Shown here: positions 23,339 through 36,990 of the stretch, piece after piece
Layout of the letters: each line of letters begins with the position of its first letter
Position numbering within the stretch: position 1 is the stretch's first letter
Origin: Pegea sp. RAD2-039
Lineage: Eukaryota > Chordata > Thaliacea > Salpida > Salpidae
Assembly (NCBI GenBank): GCA_034620365.1
Contig: JAQGEQ010000186.1
Coordinates: 806,001-870,000 of the forward strand
Direction: 5' to 3'
DNA length: 64,000 bases
Notes under the pieces: model-generated
Databases searched by the model: none
Seen by the model: only the letters and a program-made list of their open reading frames with translations
What the model was told of the DNA's origin: nothing
Position numbers and translations under genes: made by a program

Positions 23339-23521
23339 TCTAAATTATTTATGAAAAATATTTTGAAGCAGGTATATTTCATTTACATACAACAAAAAAT
23401 TACAGTCGAAAACAAATAGAGATATTTTTGTTCATAATAGTATAGAAAAAGGAAGTTTTCTGATTGACTAGACTTATTACATAAATGCTTAGGTAATCAG
23501 AACTAAAAGAAACAAAATTTT

Positions 23522-23607
23522 CTGCCGCTTGGGGGCAGTATAAGCAAAAAGTTGCTTACTTATTGCAAAGTAATCGACAATTAGCCAAATTATAAGAATC
23601 AGACCAA
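23522..23607 (+). promoter_or_regulatory. Candidate M5 promoter element and 5' UTR exon
   Basis: CTGCCGCTTGGGGGCAG is followed by TATAAG, and by CAA|GTAAGC with its donor at 23608. The inverted repeat is degraded in this copy compared with M3 and M4. Confidence 0.4.
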
Positions 23608-24867
23608 GTAAGCTCTAGATGTTAAACGTTTATAGACTTCTTTTGTATAAACCTTTAAAATGATATTATGGAAGGTAGAAAGATCAGTACAATAGTCTTC
23701 ATTAAAAACTGTATTCTTTAGCTTTGTTTATTAATGTTTATCTTGAAGTATGAGTTTCTATTCCAACTGACAATGCAGGCTACATTAAGAAACAAGTTTT
23801 ACTAGAAAGTTTTACAGAAGTTGTGGTATTGAATCAAATTAATTTATATTATTAGCAATATTTATTTGAATACATGAACAGTTAGTGTCAAACTTCAGAG
23901 CACAAAATGTAGAAATAACTTTACACGTGACTAGTTTATCGCAAAATAGTGTAAACAGAAAAATTTGAGTCTCAATGTTTAAAGAGTTCTCTGAAAGAAT
24001 CTAACTGCTGGTGGAAAGTGGTGCTAAATTTAAATGGTTTATTTGCCACAAAGTGGTCGATATTTTGCTAATAGATGAAGTCATCAATTGCCAGTTAGCA
24101 GTTAAAAGCTTCATTTTAATTTACAAATAATGTACCTTTCTAAAATTAAAGAAAAATTAATTGAAGAAACTACTTAGAAAACTTTTATTGATAGTGGTTT
24201 TTTTCTAATTTCATTTTACAATATTGCAAAAATATTCTATTTAAACTAGAGCATATGTTATACTTGAATTTAAGTGTTGGTACAAAGCATTATGAATTAA
24301 GATAAACAAATAAGTTCACAATAAAGAAACAATCTTATTAAAGTTAGCTAAATTAAAATGTCTGATATCCAACAATATCTATAATTGATTTTGACGTTTA
24401 TTTTATTACTTATAAGTTTTGTTATCAGAAAATATCAATTCTAAGAAAACTAAAATGTATTTTTTCATAAATGAAAACTTCACAAAGTTAGATGTACAAA
24501 ACATCCGTATTAAGTTAAAGTTAAAAGTACATTTATCAAATGTTAGATGTAATAATTTGTCAAAATTTCACCTGAAAGCAGTTTATTAACAAAAAGAATA
24601 CTGGTTTAGTTTTTCTATACCTAAACGAAGGTTATAATAATTTTGTATGTTGAATCATATGTGAACAAACTTTAGTCAAACTTCTTTGTAACAACGAATT
24701 ACCACTTTTTAATCATTCTGGTATCAACCATCATTTTTGGTTGAAAATTTTATTATTTATTCATTTAAATATAATTATCCACATACGATTATTCATATGC
24801 CAGTTCCACTAAGGTGTACTTTTTTATTTTTAGAAAGTGTATTCATCTAAAACTTAAAATTTAGAAT

Positions 24868-27737
24868 ATGGTTCAAAACTCACAACAAGATGAACTTTTT
24901 GCTAAACAAATGACAATAAAACCTCACATCAAGAAAATTGCGGTTGGTGAAATGATATAAATATTGTTATTTTAGTGTTTTTTTTTTAATATATATAAAT
25001 GCGAAGGAGGGTGCCTAAAGAGAGCACATCTCACTAACACACATTCTCAGGAGTTTTTTATGGTTTTTCTCAGGAGTTTTATATGTCTCCACCTGGGGTC
25101 GAACCCGGTACTTCCTAGCTAGATGTACCTTGTAAGCTAGGTGTAGTAACCGCTTCGCCACCAAGCAGGACAATATTTAATTTATTCCAAATATATTCAT
25201 CATTTTATAATAATATTTTTAAATAAAAAATGTGATTTGAAGCAAGCAAGTCAGATTAGATAATGTTAGAAGAAAAAGATTCTGCTTTTTATTTAAAATA
25301 ATATTAATTTAAAGCGTTTGTTATCAACTAAGGAAATGTTTCATTTTTTTTTATTTAATCTCTATTATATTCATTATTTTGACATCCTTTATTATTTCCA
25401 ATTAAATCTATACAGTTTTGAAACTTTTAATACTCAGGTTCAGTTGAACTTTTTCTACCACCCATTTGTAAAATAAAAATAATACAACAGAAAATTAAAC
25501 AAGCTTATATGACAAAATTCAAATGAAAAAAATAGTGATCAAACTTATAAAAAAACTTATTAAATTTATTCTAATTCCAAACATAAAATATCTAAAATTA
25601 AATGTGTAGTAGCTTTACATAATTTTAGTAATTTGAACTTTCTTTCTTGTTTAAACTAAATAATCAAAACTATTATAAGATATCAAGCTGATTTGACTAG
25701 GATTGTTTTCAAAATTTATAGGTATAATTTAAACCAAATGAAATGTTGTATTACTTTTACTACCTTTGCTTGTATTGACAATCTATAAATTTTGGTATGA
25801 TTGGTTCAAATATAGATAGGCGATAAAGTTTCATAAAGCTAAGTTGGCCAATTTACATTTCGTCTAAAAATGTTTAAAAACAAAAGAATCTGATGAAATT
25901 ATTCTTTACAAATAAATGTTGCTTTTGATGGCTAGAAGTATTTGCAATTTAGAAATACTGCTGGGAACTAAAAACCTATCCTTGTGGTGGGCACCATATA
26001 AAAATAAAATAATATTCATAAATCAAAAATGTATCAAATTTTACACACCTTCAACAATTTTTGGTACAATTATTTCAATAGAGTTTTGACTATAAACAGA
26101 AATTTACAGATTATACAGATTGTCCTATCAGTTCTTTGTAATATTCTTGGAATAGTTGGTACAGTTCTTATAAGTCAACATAATTGGGATTGGTATAGAT
26201 ACTATTCATCCTATAGTCACTCTTCATCATATAGTTACTCTTCATCCTATAGTTACTTTATTCCTTTAACTGGATCTGGTATATGGTCATCTGTGTTTGT
26301 GAGTACATTTCATTTTATTACTAACCTAATAATACATTTCGGTATTTAAGCTTTCACTTTATATCCAAACTATTCAAGAAATATTTTTTTACAAACATAG
26401 TTCAAAAAGTTTTTAAATTAATAGACAGTGATAGTTGGAGGAATTGGAATAAGAATTGGGGCTCCAAGATCGAATAAAGTAATGGTATGCTTAAAAATAT
26501 TTACACATAATAGAGATAAAAACGTTGATTGTACTAAACAAAGGTAGATCAGTATTTGTCAAAGAAGTTTGTTAAAACTAATTAGAATACAAACAAATGT
26601 GTTCATTTATAATGTGAAAACTTTATATATACTTTCAAAATTTTAAACTAACGTCTTATGTTGCTATTTTTTATTTAGATAATAGAACTCATGGTGTTTG
26701 CTATACTTGGTTGTGTCTCCGAGTTGCTTGGCTTAACATTTTCAGCCGTCGTCTGCGTAAATGTATGTACAATATAAAGACAAGTTTCTATAATAACTAT
26801 TCAAACTAAATAGGGCTAATCTTAAACAAATAATTATTTATAAAGTATCTACAACTTTTCAGGCTTCCAATGGTAACAATGGTTCAGTAATGGCTATTTA
26901 CATTATTTTATGTATTTTGTCATTTATAAGCTTTTCATTATTGGTAACTACTTCAGCATTTTCCTGTAAGCTGCTTAATTGTTGTGGCAGGGTAAGTTTG
27001 CATATTTGTTTTTACTTATATATATATATAACATACAACATATTATACAATATATAATAATTTATATCTTTTATGTATAATTCTTTTTGATACATTTTAC
27101 TGAAGTCTTATTCTTATTAACTATGAAGCTTTCTTTTTTTCAAATATCTCCTTAAAAATAAAAGTATACTTATTTAAAGGCTGCTACTGATTCTGGACAC
27201 CAAGTAACCTACACGACTCAAACTATGGTTCAAACTCCTCATGGTATGGTGATGATGCAGCAACCAACAGGAGTTGTCATGATGCAACAGCCTCAAGGAA
27301 CAACTAAGATGCAGCAGCCTCAAAGAACAGTTATGATGCAGCAACCCCAAGAAACAGTTATGATGCAGCAACCTCAAGAAACAGTTATGATGCATCAGCT
27401 TCAGGGTAGCATTTATGATGCAGCAGCCTAAGGGTAAGAGTTTTTCAATTGAGCTTCAAAGTATGAAAATATTAACAATAAATAATTATCATTTATACAT
27501 GTTTGTGGTTTAAAATATTGAAAGCTTTTTCTAAAGTAGTAACTGTTTTGAAAAATACCAACATATGACGGTATTAATTTTAAATAAACGTTTAGTTTAT
27601 CAACTTTATTTTCTACAGGTTTTGTGCCTCAGTACAACCAACCACAAGCTAACTCTCAGGATACAAACAATTTTATTAATTCTGAAGAGATTGTGCAACC
27701 ACAAGAGATAAAAATTACTCCACCAAGTTTTTACTAA
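24868..27737 (+). CDS. M5: MS4A-like four-span membrane protein, altered tail exon
   Basis: Exons are 24868-24942, 26110-26298, 26425-26484, 26679-26762, 26863-26991, 27180-27405 (if GTAGCA is used as donor) and 27619-27737; the product is about 293 aa. The loop after TM1 contains a Tyr/Ser repeat (SSYSHSSSYSYSSSYSY). After TM4 the Cys cluster is partly lost (SCKLLNCCGR). A +1 change near the end of exon 6 leaves two choices. Splicing may use a weaker GTAGCA donor at 27406, or it may read on into TAA at 27429-27431 before the ancestral GTAAGA donor. Exon 7 ends TPPSFY, so the PPxY tyrosine is replaced. A SINE sits in intron 1. Confidence 0.7.
24978..25174 (-). mobile_element. tRNA-derived SINE in M5 intron 1
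   Basis: On the minus strand an A box (TGGCGAAGCGG, at 25160-25150) and a B box (GGTTCGACCCC, at 25105-25095) are correctly ordered and spaced. They are followed by a short body with a duplicated CTCAGGAGTTTT-type motif on +, a tail, and an A-rich end (T run at 24978-24987 on +). The last 50-60 bp match the 3' terminus of the LINE in this window (GTGCTCT...AGGCACCCTCCTTCGCAT). The insertion is absent from intron 1 of the other M genes. Confidence 0.8.
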
Positions 27738-29929
27738 TTACGTGATCTTGCTTCTCAAACTTGACTTGCATCTTTTGTACATAGTTTAAGTATAAATTGA
27801 TACTATAGTTGCTATTCATACGAACTTCTTTCATCTACTGCTTTGCTCTACAAAATAATGAATCATTTGGCAGTATAATTGCTATTCATCTTATGTTTAC
27901 TTGGTTTTTAGATTTTACTTTTCTTTAACATATCTAGAAACTGTAATTTTTCTGAATGTTTTAAACAACTTTGTTTTTACATTTTTCCTGCTAATAATTA
28001 TTTGCTACTTTATATCAAATCTGTAAAGTTTCTAAGCCTAATCTACAATGAATATGGAGTTTTAGATCTAAACAAATAAACCAAATAAATCTTCGAAAAG
28101 TTTTTTAGTTAATTTATTTGTAATATTTTAATAAATTTAATCTAAAATGATTAGTAACTTTAACTTATGAATTGACTTTTTAAATAATTTAATTATCAAA
28201 AATAACTGATACAGATTTTTATAAGTCTATTAATCACCTCAACGTATAAAGACTTATAAACATAAAAGTGTATATGTGTGGCACCATCATATTTCTTCTT
28301 TTAAATTATTTAAATATGTTTGTATTCCCAAGCAAGCTAAATAATTAAAAAGAAAAGTTTTTGATAAACATTAATTAATATCTAATTTACCCTGATCTAA
28401 ACCATTAATTATTAAAAAATATGGCAATTAATTTGCTAATGACATATGAACCGCAACACAGCACTTTCAAACTAGTTGAGTATTTTAAAGTAGCTAAATG
28501 GGACTGTTCCTAATACTGACATCGTTTAGTGATTAGCATGTTGTCACTTTTCTTTCAAAACTTAATGCTGAAAAAGTTTTATCAAGTTGTTTATTTTATC
28601 GTAACTTTAACTGAATACAAATACCGGTTTGTTTACTTTATAAAATTCATTTAAGAAAAGCTTAAATATTTTCAAGAAACCAATAAAGCTATTCAAGTAA
28701 ATCAATCAGCTTATGACTCAATTTAAACTGATAAAATTGAAAATTTTAAGTTGAAAAATCAGACTTACCCAAGTTATAACTTTGTTAGTTTTTTCATCTT
28801 AAATAGAAACTAAAGGTGAAATATTTCAAGCATTTATCAAAAATCTTACAATATTTTTTGGTTTTATTTTAAAGTTTATTTATAAGAAACATGAAAAAAT
28901 ATTTGCTTAAAAAGAAATTACACACATAACTAGTTTACATAAGCATACTTTGAAAAAGTTCAATCAATATGGTTCATAATTCCAACTCTCAGTAAATTTT
29001 GCCTAATTCATATATTCTAATCTTTCTAGCTCAAAACATCATCAAACAAGTTTTCAGACAAAATAAGAAGCAAACTCCTCGAAAATAGAAAAACAATTGC
29101 AGTGATTTTCTTCCATTCTTCTAGTTGATAATAAGACTAAAATCTCACTTTTTATATCAGAAGTTAAAAAATTCTTTTAACTGTAAATCTTCTACACTTG
29201 AAACTAGTTGTGGTCTGTAATTTACTATCAAGCAGATGATTTGTTTGAGACATTACTGAGACTCATATGTAAACAGTTTAACAAAATCAGCTACTACCCA
29301 GATGAGATGGACTTTTTGTTGCTTGTTTATTCTATAAAAGTAGATACAACTGCAGCTTCTTATTTTAATCGATTATAATTATCAGATAAGCAATCAAATA
29401 CTGGGTTGAAACAATAGCTTATTAATAACAACTTTTGAGATTAAGTTTATCAGGCAAAATATTTCATTTTTATTTTACAAAACACAAGGTAGCAAATAAT
29501 CAGAAAATATTTTCATATTTTAATGGCAGATATTCAGAAAACTGATTTTATGTCTCAGCATATAAACAATCTTTTTGTTGTAACCAGAAATATATATATT
29601 TCTAATATTCTTAAAATAGTTTTTACAATAACAATTTTGTTGAAACATTTAATACTTAGAAATGTTTTACGGTTTCATTAGTTTTTAGTTTCCTTTATTA
29701 TTAGGTAAACTTGAAGTTTACCAAAAGCGTTTGAAAACATCAATATTGACACTTTTGCATTGTGTTTTAGTAATGAGTAATCTGATGCTAACAACAAAAA
29801 TAATATTTGATTTATTTTATTCTTAAAAATAACAAAAAGAAATCATACTGCTAGCTATTTAAGGTTAATAAAAAGATAGAAAACTTTAATTATTTCTATG
29901 ATTCTTTTTATCTTTTTAAATTAACAACA
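27738..29929 (+). other. Spacer M5-S2 with two relics
   Basis: No intact gene is visible. It contains a copy of the 3640-type relic (28,340-28,800) and a copy of the DEMDFLLLVYS-type relic (29,222-29,440), both broken by stops. The stretch 28,800-29,220 is AT-rich without features I can support. Confidence 0.45.
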
Positions 29930-30107
29930 TTGTATGTAATTGTTCAATGTTATATTGAATGTGGAATACTAAAATGCCATATATTACATCTTTTTCTTTC
30001 TATACTTCCAACTTAATTTTATATAATAGATATTATTTGTAAGAATGTGTTTTAGCAAGAGGTGCTCTCTTGAGGCACCCTTCTTCGCATGTATCGTAAT
30101 AAATAAA
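29930..30107 (+). mobile_element. LINE 3' UTR remnant
   Basis: This is the paralogue of 14,270-14,456, with the terminal block GGTGCTCTCTTGAGGCACCC. Confidence 0.6.
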
Positions 30108-30340
30108 TCTTGCTCGACAAAATACAAGAAACAAACCAAATAATTCAGATGAATAAATTTTATTTTTTATTTCAGATAAATCGCTGTTCGTTACCCTATT
30201 AAGTACCAACTCTGGTAATATACTTGATAAATTAATAAACGCATAAATAATCTCATTTTAAATTAACATTTTTAGACAGTTTAATAATAATGACAGTAAA
30301 AATATATAAATAAATTTGAGGTAAACTTGAACAAAAATAT

Positions 30341-31435
30341 TTACGAAGTAGCTCTTGAAATACTATTTGTGAAATTAATTATAGGTATTTTTTTGCAAAG
30401 CTTTGCTGAATTAAAAATTACTTTATTAACTTTATCATTAAACAATTGACATGCAAATAATTGTGTAAAGTTGTTTCGATTTGCTTTTATTTTCTTCTTC
30501 AACTTTTTGTTTAATTCTGTGAGTTTTGTCAAAGATGGAAGACTGCTTAAACTTTTTCCCTATAGCAAAAAGTCAAATGAAAGTGTAAAAATGTAAAAAA
30601 AAATCAATAAAACCACTTAATGTCTGAATTGATGAAATATATGATATCACTCCAATAGGCAAAAGTAAAACATAAAGCTTACTACTTGGTATCTAACATC
30701 ATCAATGTAAAATACTTACTTCTTCTGTTGGTAAATGTTCTACAGCAGTTTCCAAAATACCTTCAACATCACCCAATATAGCCGGATAAAACTGAAAACA
30801 CAAATTCCAATTAATCTGAACTTCTTTTTTAAACTTTTTTAACTAGGTTTATTTGATAAACTTTCAACTTACCAACTTTGTTTGATTTCCACAACTGAAA
30901 GCATCCTAAATAAAATAAATTAAAGTTTTAAAATGAATGAAAGTTTAATATAATTTATTTAATAAATATCTTTGAATAATTATTAATTTTGAGAATTTAT
31001 TGATGAGATAAATTCAGATAAATTAGAATGTGATTAACTTACTTTAGGCAATTTAGAGCGTATTAGAGGAATATATTTGATGAAACGAATCAATCCAATT
31101 ACAATCCTTGTATCTCTGTTGTATCCTCCCTTTACTTTCCAAATTTTTTTGACAGATTTTATAATCTTTCTTGTGTTGGTATCCTTTGAGTTAATATAAT
31201 TAGGATTAAAACATATAACAAGTTTAATAAATCATATAGTATAATCCAAAATTACTTTTTTGTTTACTCTTTCATTTAGAAAACTGAGTTTCAAATTTCT
31301 GCACGTTCTTCTGACAAAATAGTCACAATATGTTGTCGTGTTAACTTCAATATTTCCGTTCTTAATTGACTTTGCATCTATTTGACAAATGAAACAAGAT
31401 AAAAACAAAGATGAAATGATGATACTGATATTCAT
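30341..31435 (-). CDS. S2: secreted basic protein, paralogue of S1
   Basis: Exons are 31435-31256, 31183-31043, 30905-30873, 30791-30720 and 30559-30341, with exon sizes (180, 141, 33, 72, 219) identical to S1 and all introns phase 0. The product is 214 aa. It has a signal peptide, five mature cysteines and the same N-x-T sequons. Differences from S1 are few, for example NIEVN for NIQVN and LTELNKK for LTNLNKK. The TATA box is at 31519-31527. Confidence 0.8.
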
Positions 31436-31518
31436 GATCTTTTGAAATGAGTAAGATTATTGAAATGCAAGTTTGATAAATATTATTTTGAAATGATGAT
31501 ATATTGGAAACTATGTCT

Positions 31519-31527
31519 CTTTTTATA
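31519..31527 (-). promoter_or_regulatory. TATA box of S2
   Basis: TATAAAAAG on the minus strand lies 84 bp upstream of the ATG, as in S1 and S3. Confidence 0.6.
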
Positions 31528-31906
31528 AGCAATTGAGACGAAAGGAAACTTACGTTTGTTTCTTACAAATTAAAACCAACTAGTTTATAAATTTATAAAA
31601 TCATTTTCACTTTCTTATCATTGAATAATGATATTCTGACGTTTTTCCGTCTAAATGTTTGCTTAACGATTTTCTAAATATAGAAATCTATTAAAATATT
31701 ATTTGTACTTGTTTTATTGTTTCAAATAGTTTACTTTTATATATATTGATTAAATATAATTATATTTATATAATGTCTTTAAAGTATCTATCACTCTTGA
31801 TAAACGTTGGAAATACAACTTTAGTTTAAAGTTAAATAAATAGAAATATTAGGATGTGACTTTAGTTGATTTTATTTACACATATGTGAATAATAACAAA
31901 CTTCTA

Positions 31907-32806
31907 AAAATATAAAATAGGGGAAAATCACAGTTTAGAAATGACAATGTTGAATATATTAAATCAGTTCAACTTCTAATTGAACATCACAAATGATTCT
32001 GACATGACAATGTCTGATGGCGATTGGTTTTAATTATTAATTGTACGGTATAAGAAGTAAATTTGCTCTGATTAACGAACCAGGTGATATAGGCTTATTA
32101 AGATGTAGTGTGTGTCGTCTGGGTTGATATAACTTGAGGGAAGGACTGATATAAATAAAATTATCGAATATAAGGTAATTAAGGATTGAATAATTCTAAA
32201 AAAAGAAATTTTAGAAGTATTTAATCCGTCGACTTTCCAAAGTAACTAATTTTAAGAATCTGAGATGATGTTTATAAATTTCGTATTTAATTCTAAGTTT
32301 CCTGCATACCAATCTCGTAAATGTGGCGTGAACAGATTCAATTTTTTTGATATCACCAACTTGATATGGCATCTATGTACCGATATTGTATTTATGAATT
32401 GGACGTTCAACTTGAAAAGATGATCAAGTAGTATAGATCGTTAAAACTAAAAACTTTTGTAATAACGTAAACATGGTGGGTTGATTTTGAAAGGTCTTAG
32501 AAACATAATTCTACCAATTTAAAGCCAGATAATAGGGTAATGCTAAGTTCTAGCACCTACGATATTCGTTGAATGATAAATACTTTTATTGAATATTACT
32601 TTAGAGAATTTTATGAAAGATATTTGTGAAATAACATTAAAAAAATATTAGTTCTTTGAATTTCTATCTGGTTTACGGTAAAATTTTATAATTTCAGACT
32701 TCTTGGGCTGGATTCTGAGCCGCTAGTCCATAGACTAGTTTCCTACATCGTGTAGTGCAGTTTGATGTTTTGAAGGATTGCAACGTATTAGCTTCATGTC
32801 ATCAAG
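31907..32806 (-). mobile_element. 5'-truncated LINE upstream of M6 (paralogue of 16,258-17,157)
   Basis: It has the same structure and the same right junction (CATCAAG|TCTAAAT) as the copy before M4. The left end fades out at the same place, so this pair duplicated after that truncation. Confidence 0.7.
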
Positions 32807-32982
32807 TCTAAATATTTTTATGAAAAGTATTTTGATTCAAGTATATTTAATTTCCACACAAAAAAAATATTAGAGTCGAAAGTAAATAGAGATAGATTTG
32901 TTCAAAATAGTATAGAAAAAGGAAGTTTTCTGATTCACTACAAATGTTTAGGTAATAAGAATTAAAAAAAAAAAAAAATTTT

Positions 32983-33067
32983 TACCGCTGGACGGCACTA
33001 TAAGCAAAAAGTTGCTTATTTATCGCAAAGTAATCGACAATTAGCTAAATTATAAGAAGCAGACCAA
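32983..33067 (+). promoter_or_regulatory. Candidate M6 promoter element and 5' UTR exon (element degraded)
   Basis: The element reads TACCGCTGGACGGCA followed by CTATAAGC, with both outer bases of the inverted repeat changed. The putative donor CAA|GTAAGC is intact at 33068. Confidence 0.35.
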
Positions 33068-34095
33068 GTAAGCTTACCAGATTTAAAAAGTTGACAGCTT
33101 TCTTTATATTAGTCTTTAAAATGTAACCTTGGAAGGTAGAAATATCAGTACAATAGGTTTCGTAAAAAATCTATATTCGTTAGCTCTGTTCATTCATAAT
33201 TATCTTGAAATATGAGTTTCTATTCCAACTGACAAGGCAGGCTACATTAAGAAACAAGTTTTACTAGAAAGTTATACAGAAGTTGTGGCATTTAATCAAA
33301 TTAATTTATATTAAAACCAATATTTATATCCATACAAAAACAATTAATGTCAAATTTGAAAGTAAATGCGGTAGAAATATCTTTACACATGACTGGTTTA
33401 TTTCAAAATAGTGTAAAAAGAAAAAATTTTAGCCTCAATGTTTAAAGAGTTCTATGAAAGAAACTAACTGCTGGTGGAAAGTGGTGCTATATTTAAATGG
33501 TTTATTTTTCAGAAAAGTGGTCGATATTTTGCTACTAGGTGAAATTGATTGAAAATTGATAGTTCAAGTCATCAATTACCAGTTAACAGTTAAAAGCTTC
33601 GTTTTAATTTAGAACTATGGTAGCTATCTAAAATTAATGAAAAACTAGTACAAGAGATTACTTAGAAAACTTTTATTGATAGTGGTTTCCTCTAATTTCA
33701 TTTTACAATAATGCAAGCCTTACTATTTAAACTAGAACATAATTCATACTAGAATTTAAGTGTTTGTACAAGGCTTTATGAATTAAGATAAACAAATAAG
33801 TTAACAATAAAGAAGTAATCCTATTAAAATTAGCTAAACTAAAATGTCTGATATGCAACAATATCTATAATTGATTTTGAAGTATACTTTATTACTTATA
33901 AGTTTTGTTACCAGAAAACATCGATTCTAAGCAAACTAAAATGTATATTTCCAAAAGTGAAAACCATCATTTTTGGTTGTTAATTTTATTTATTTTATAA
34001 TTATAATTAACTACAATTATTCATATGTAATTTAAACTAACGTTTACTTTTTCTATTTTAGAAAATTTATTCATCTAAAACTTAAAATTTAGAAT

Positions 34096-36667
34096 ATGGT
34101 TCAAAACTCCCAACAAGATGAACTTTTTGCTAAACAAATGACAATAAAACGTCACATCAAGAACATTGCGGTTGGTGAAATGATATAAATATTATTATTA
34201 TACAGTTTAATTTAGTCTAAATATATTATTAAGTTTAATCATTACTAAATAATAATATTTTTAGATAAAAAATCTGATTTGATGCAAGCAAGTCAGATTA
34301 GAAAATGTTAATAGAAAAAGATTATGGTTTATATTTAAAATAATATTAATTCAAAGCGTTTGCTATCAACTAAAATAGCTATAATTTTTTTCCTTTAACC
34401 TCTATTATACTCAATGGTTTGATATCCTTTTTCATTTTAATTAAATCTTTACAGTTTTTAAACTTTTAATTCGTTCATACACTGTTGAACTTTTTCTACT
34501 ACCCATTTGTTAAATAATAATATGAAAAATATGACAAAAATTAAACAAGGTTATATTACAAAATGCAAATAAAAAAATAGTGATCAAACTTATAAAACAA
34601 CTTATTAGATTTATTATAAATCCAAATAAATCATCTAAAAGTATATATCTAGTAACTTTACATAGTTTTACTAATTTGAACTGTCTTTCTTGTTTAAACT
34701 AAATAATCAAAACTATTATAAGATATCAAGATGACTTTACTAGGATTGTTTTCAAAATTTCTTGGTATGATTTAAACCAAATGAAATCTTGTATTATTTG
34801 CATTAACTTCGCTTGCATTGACAAAGAAAAAATCTTGATACGATTGGTTCAAATATAGATAGGCGATAAGTTTCCATAATGCTAAATTGGCCAATTTACA
34901 GTTCATCTAAAAATGTTAAAATAAAACAGAAAAATCTGATAAAATTATTCTCTACAAATAAATGCTGCTGTTGATGGTTGGAAGTATTTACAAATTAGAA
35001 AACTGCTTGAAACGAAGAACCTATCCTGGTGGTGGGCACCATATAAGAAATATAATTATAATCATAAATCAGAAATGTATCAATCTTTAAATACTTTTAT
35101 ACAATTTTTGGAACAATTTACTTTAATAAAGCTCTTACAGAAAAATAAATTTACAGATTACACAGACTGTCCTATCAGTCCTTTGTATTATTCTTGGAAT
35201 AGTTGGTACAGTTCTTATATATCAACATAATACCTATCAACTTTATATCTATCAAGAAAATATGTATAGATACAATTTATCCTACGGTTACTATTCATCC
35301 TCTACTTACTTTATCCCTTCTACTGCAACTGGTATATGGTCACCTGTCCTGGTGAATATATTTCATTTTATTGCTAACCTAATAATACCTTTAGGTATTT
35401 AAGATTTCACTTTATATTCAAACTATTCAAGAAGTTTTTTTTACAAGTATAGTTTAAAATGTTTTTAAATTCCAATTTATAGACATTCATTGCTGGAGGA
35501 CTTGGAATAGGAGTTGGTTCTCCAAGATCGGGTGAAGGAATGGTATGGATAAAATTTTCACATATCATACAAATAAAAACTTTGATTATACTTAATAAAG
35601 GTTGATCAGTATTCATTAAAGATATTTGTTAAAATTAATTAGAATACAAACAAATGTGTTCATTTATAATGTGAAAACTTTATAGATACTTTCAAAATTT
35701 TAAACTAACGTTTTATGTTACTATTTTTTATTTAGATAATAGCACACATGGTGTTTGCAATACTTGGTTGTGTATCCGAATTTCTTGGCATAATATTTTC
35801 AGCAATTGTCAGCGCACATGTATGTACAACATACGGACAGTCTCTTTAATAATTATTCATACTAACTATAGCTAAACTTAAACAAATAATAATTTTTTAA
35901 GTATCTACAACTTTTCAGGCTTCATTTGGTAACAATGGTTCAGTAATGGCTATTTACATTATTCTATGTATTTTGTCATTTATAAGCTTTTCACTTTTGG
36001 TAACTACTTCAGCATTTTGCTGCAAGCTGCTTAAATGTTGCTGCGGGGTAAGTTTGAATACTTGTTTCTACTTATATATATATATATAATCAACAACATA
36101 ACATAATATATAGTAATATATATAACTTGTATATACTTTGTTGAAGCCTTAGTTTTATTAACTAAGCAAGCTTTCTTTTTATTCAAATATCTCCTAAAAA
36201 ATAACAGTAGATTTATTTAAAGTCTGCTACTGATTCTGGATATCAAGTAATCTACGCGCCTCAAACTATGGTTCAAACTCCCCATGGTATGATGATGATG
36301 CAGCAACCTCAAGGAACAGTTATGATGCAACAACACCAAGGAACAGTTATGATGTATCAGCCTCAGGGTAAGATCCTTTCAATTGAGCTTTTAAGTATGA
36401 AACTAGTAACAATTAATAATTATTATCTATACAAGTTTGTGGTTGAAATTACTTCTAGCTTTTTCTAAAAAAGTGATTGTTTTAATAATACCAACATATG
36501 ACTTTAGTAATTTTAAATCGACAATTAATTTATTAAATTATTTTCTGACAGGTTTTGTGCCTCAGTACAGCCAACCACAAGCAAACCCTCAGGATACAAC
36601 CAATTTAATTAATTCTGAAGAGACTGTGCAACCACTAGAGTTAAAATTTACTCCAAGTTATTCCTAA
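34096..36667 (+). CDS. M6: MS4A-like four-span membrane protein, near-twin of M4
   Basis: Exons are 34096-34170, 35157-35351, 35483-35542, 35736-35819, 35919-36047, 36223-36367 and 36552-36667; the product is 267 aa. From exon 2 onward every boundary is exactly 15,668 bp after that of M4. It differs by a few substitutions: MVQNSQ at the N-terminus, KNIA at the end of exon 1, and STATGIWSPVL in the loop. The tail has three nine-residue units and the end is TPSYS. The frame is clean throughout. Confidence 0.8.
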
Positions 36668-36744
36668 TCATATGATCATGCTTCCCAAACTTGATTTGCT
36701 TCTTCTGTATATAGAATTAATATCAATTGAAACTAAATTTTATT

Positions 36745-36990
36745 TAAATAGTGTCTTTAAAGTATCTATCACTCTTGATAAACGTTGGAAATACAACTTT
36801 TGTTTAAAGTTAAATAAAGAGAAATATAAGGAAGTGACTTTAATTGATTTTATTTATACATATGTGAAGGATAACAAACTTTTAAACTTTTTAGTGATGT
36901 CGTTTTAATTTGCTTTGAAGTTTATTCTGTGCAACACTAAAAATCAGATTGAATCTAAAGACCACGATCAATTCTTTGCTTCTTTAACTA
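36745..36990 (+). other. Repeated small open frame of unknown meaning
   Basis: The frame reads KVSITLDKRWKYNF, then LKLNKEKY and TLIDFIYTYVKDNKLLNF, and is uninterrupted to a stop at 36,908. The copy at 46,455-46,597 is also open, while copies at 16,130, 21,085 and 31,770 carry stops or changes. It has no clear start codon or partner exon. It could be a surviving exon of a lost gene, or the open frame could be chance. Confidence 0.3.

Noticed and set aside
25090-25174. Functional tRNA gene
   Set aside because: A and B boxes are present, but the sequence does not fold into a full cloverleaf and continues into a SINE body and tail.
26029-26109. Alternative start of M5 reading straight into exon 2, with an upstream TATAAAA
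   Set aside because: The equivalent ATGs in M4 and M7 are out of frame or hit stops, and exon 1 with its splice sites is conserved in all copies. The open frame in M5 is most likely chance.
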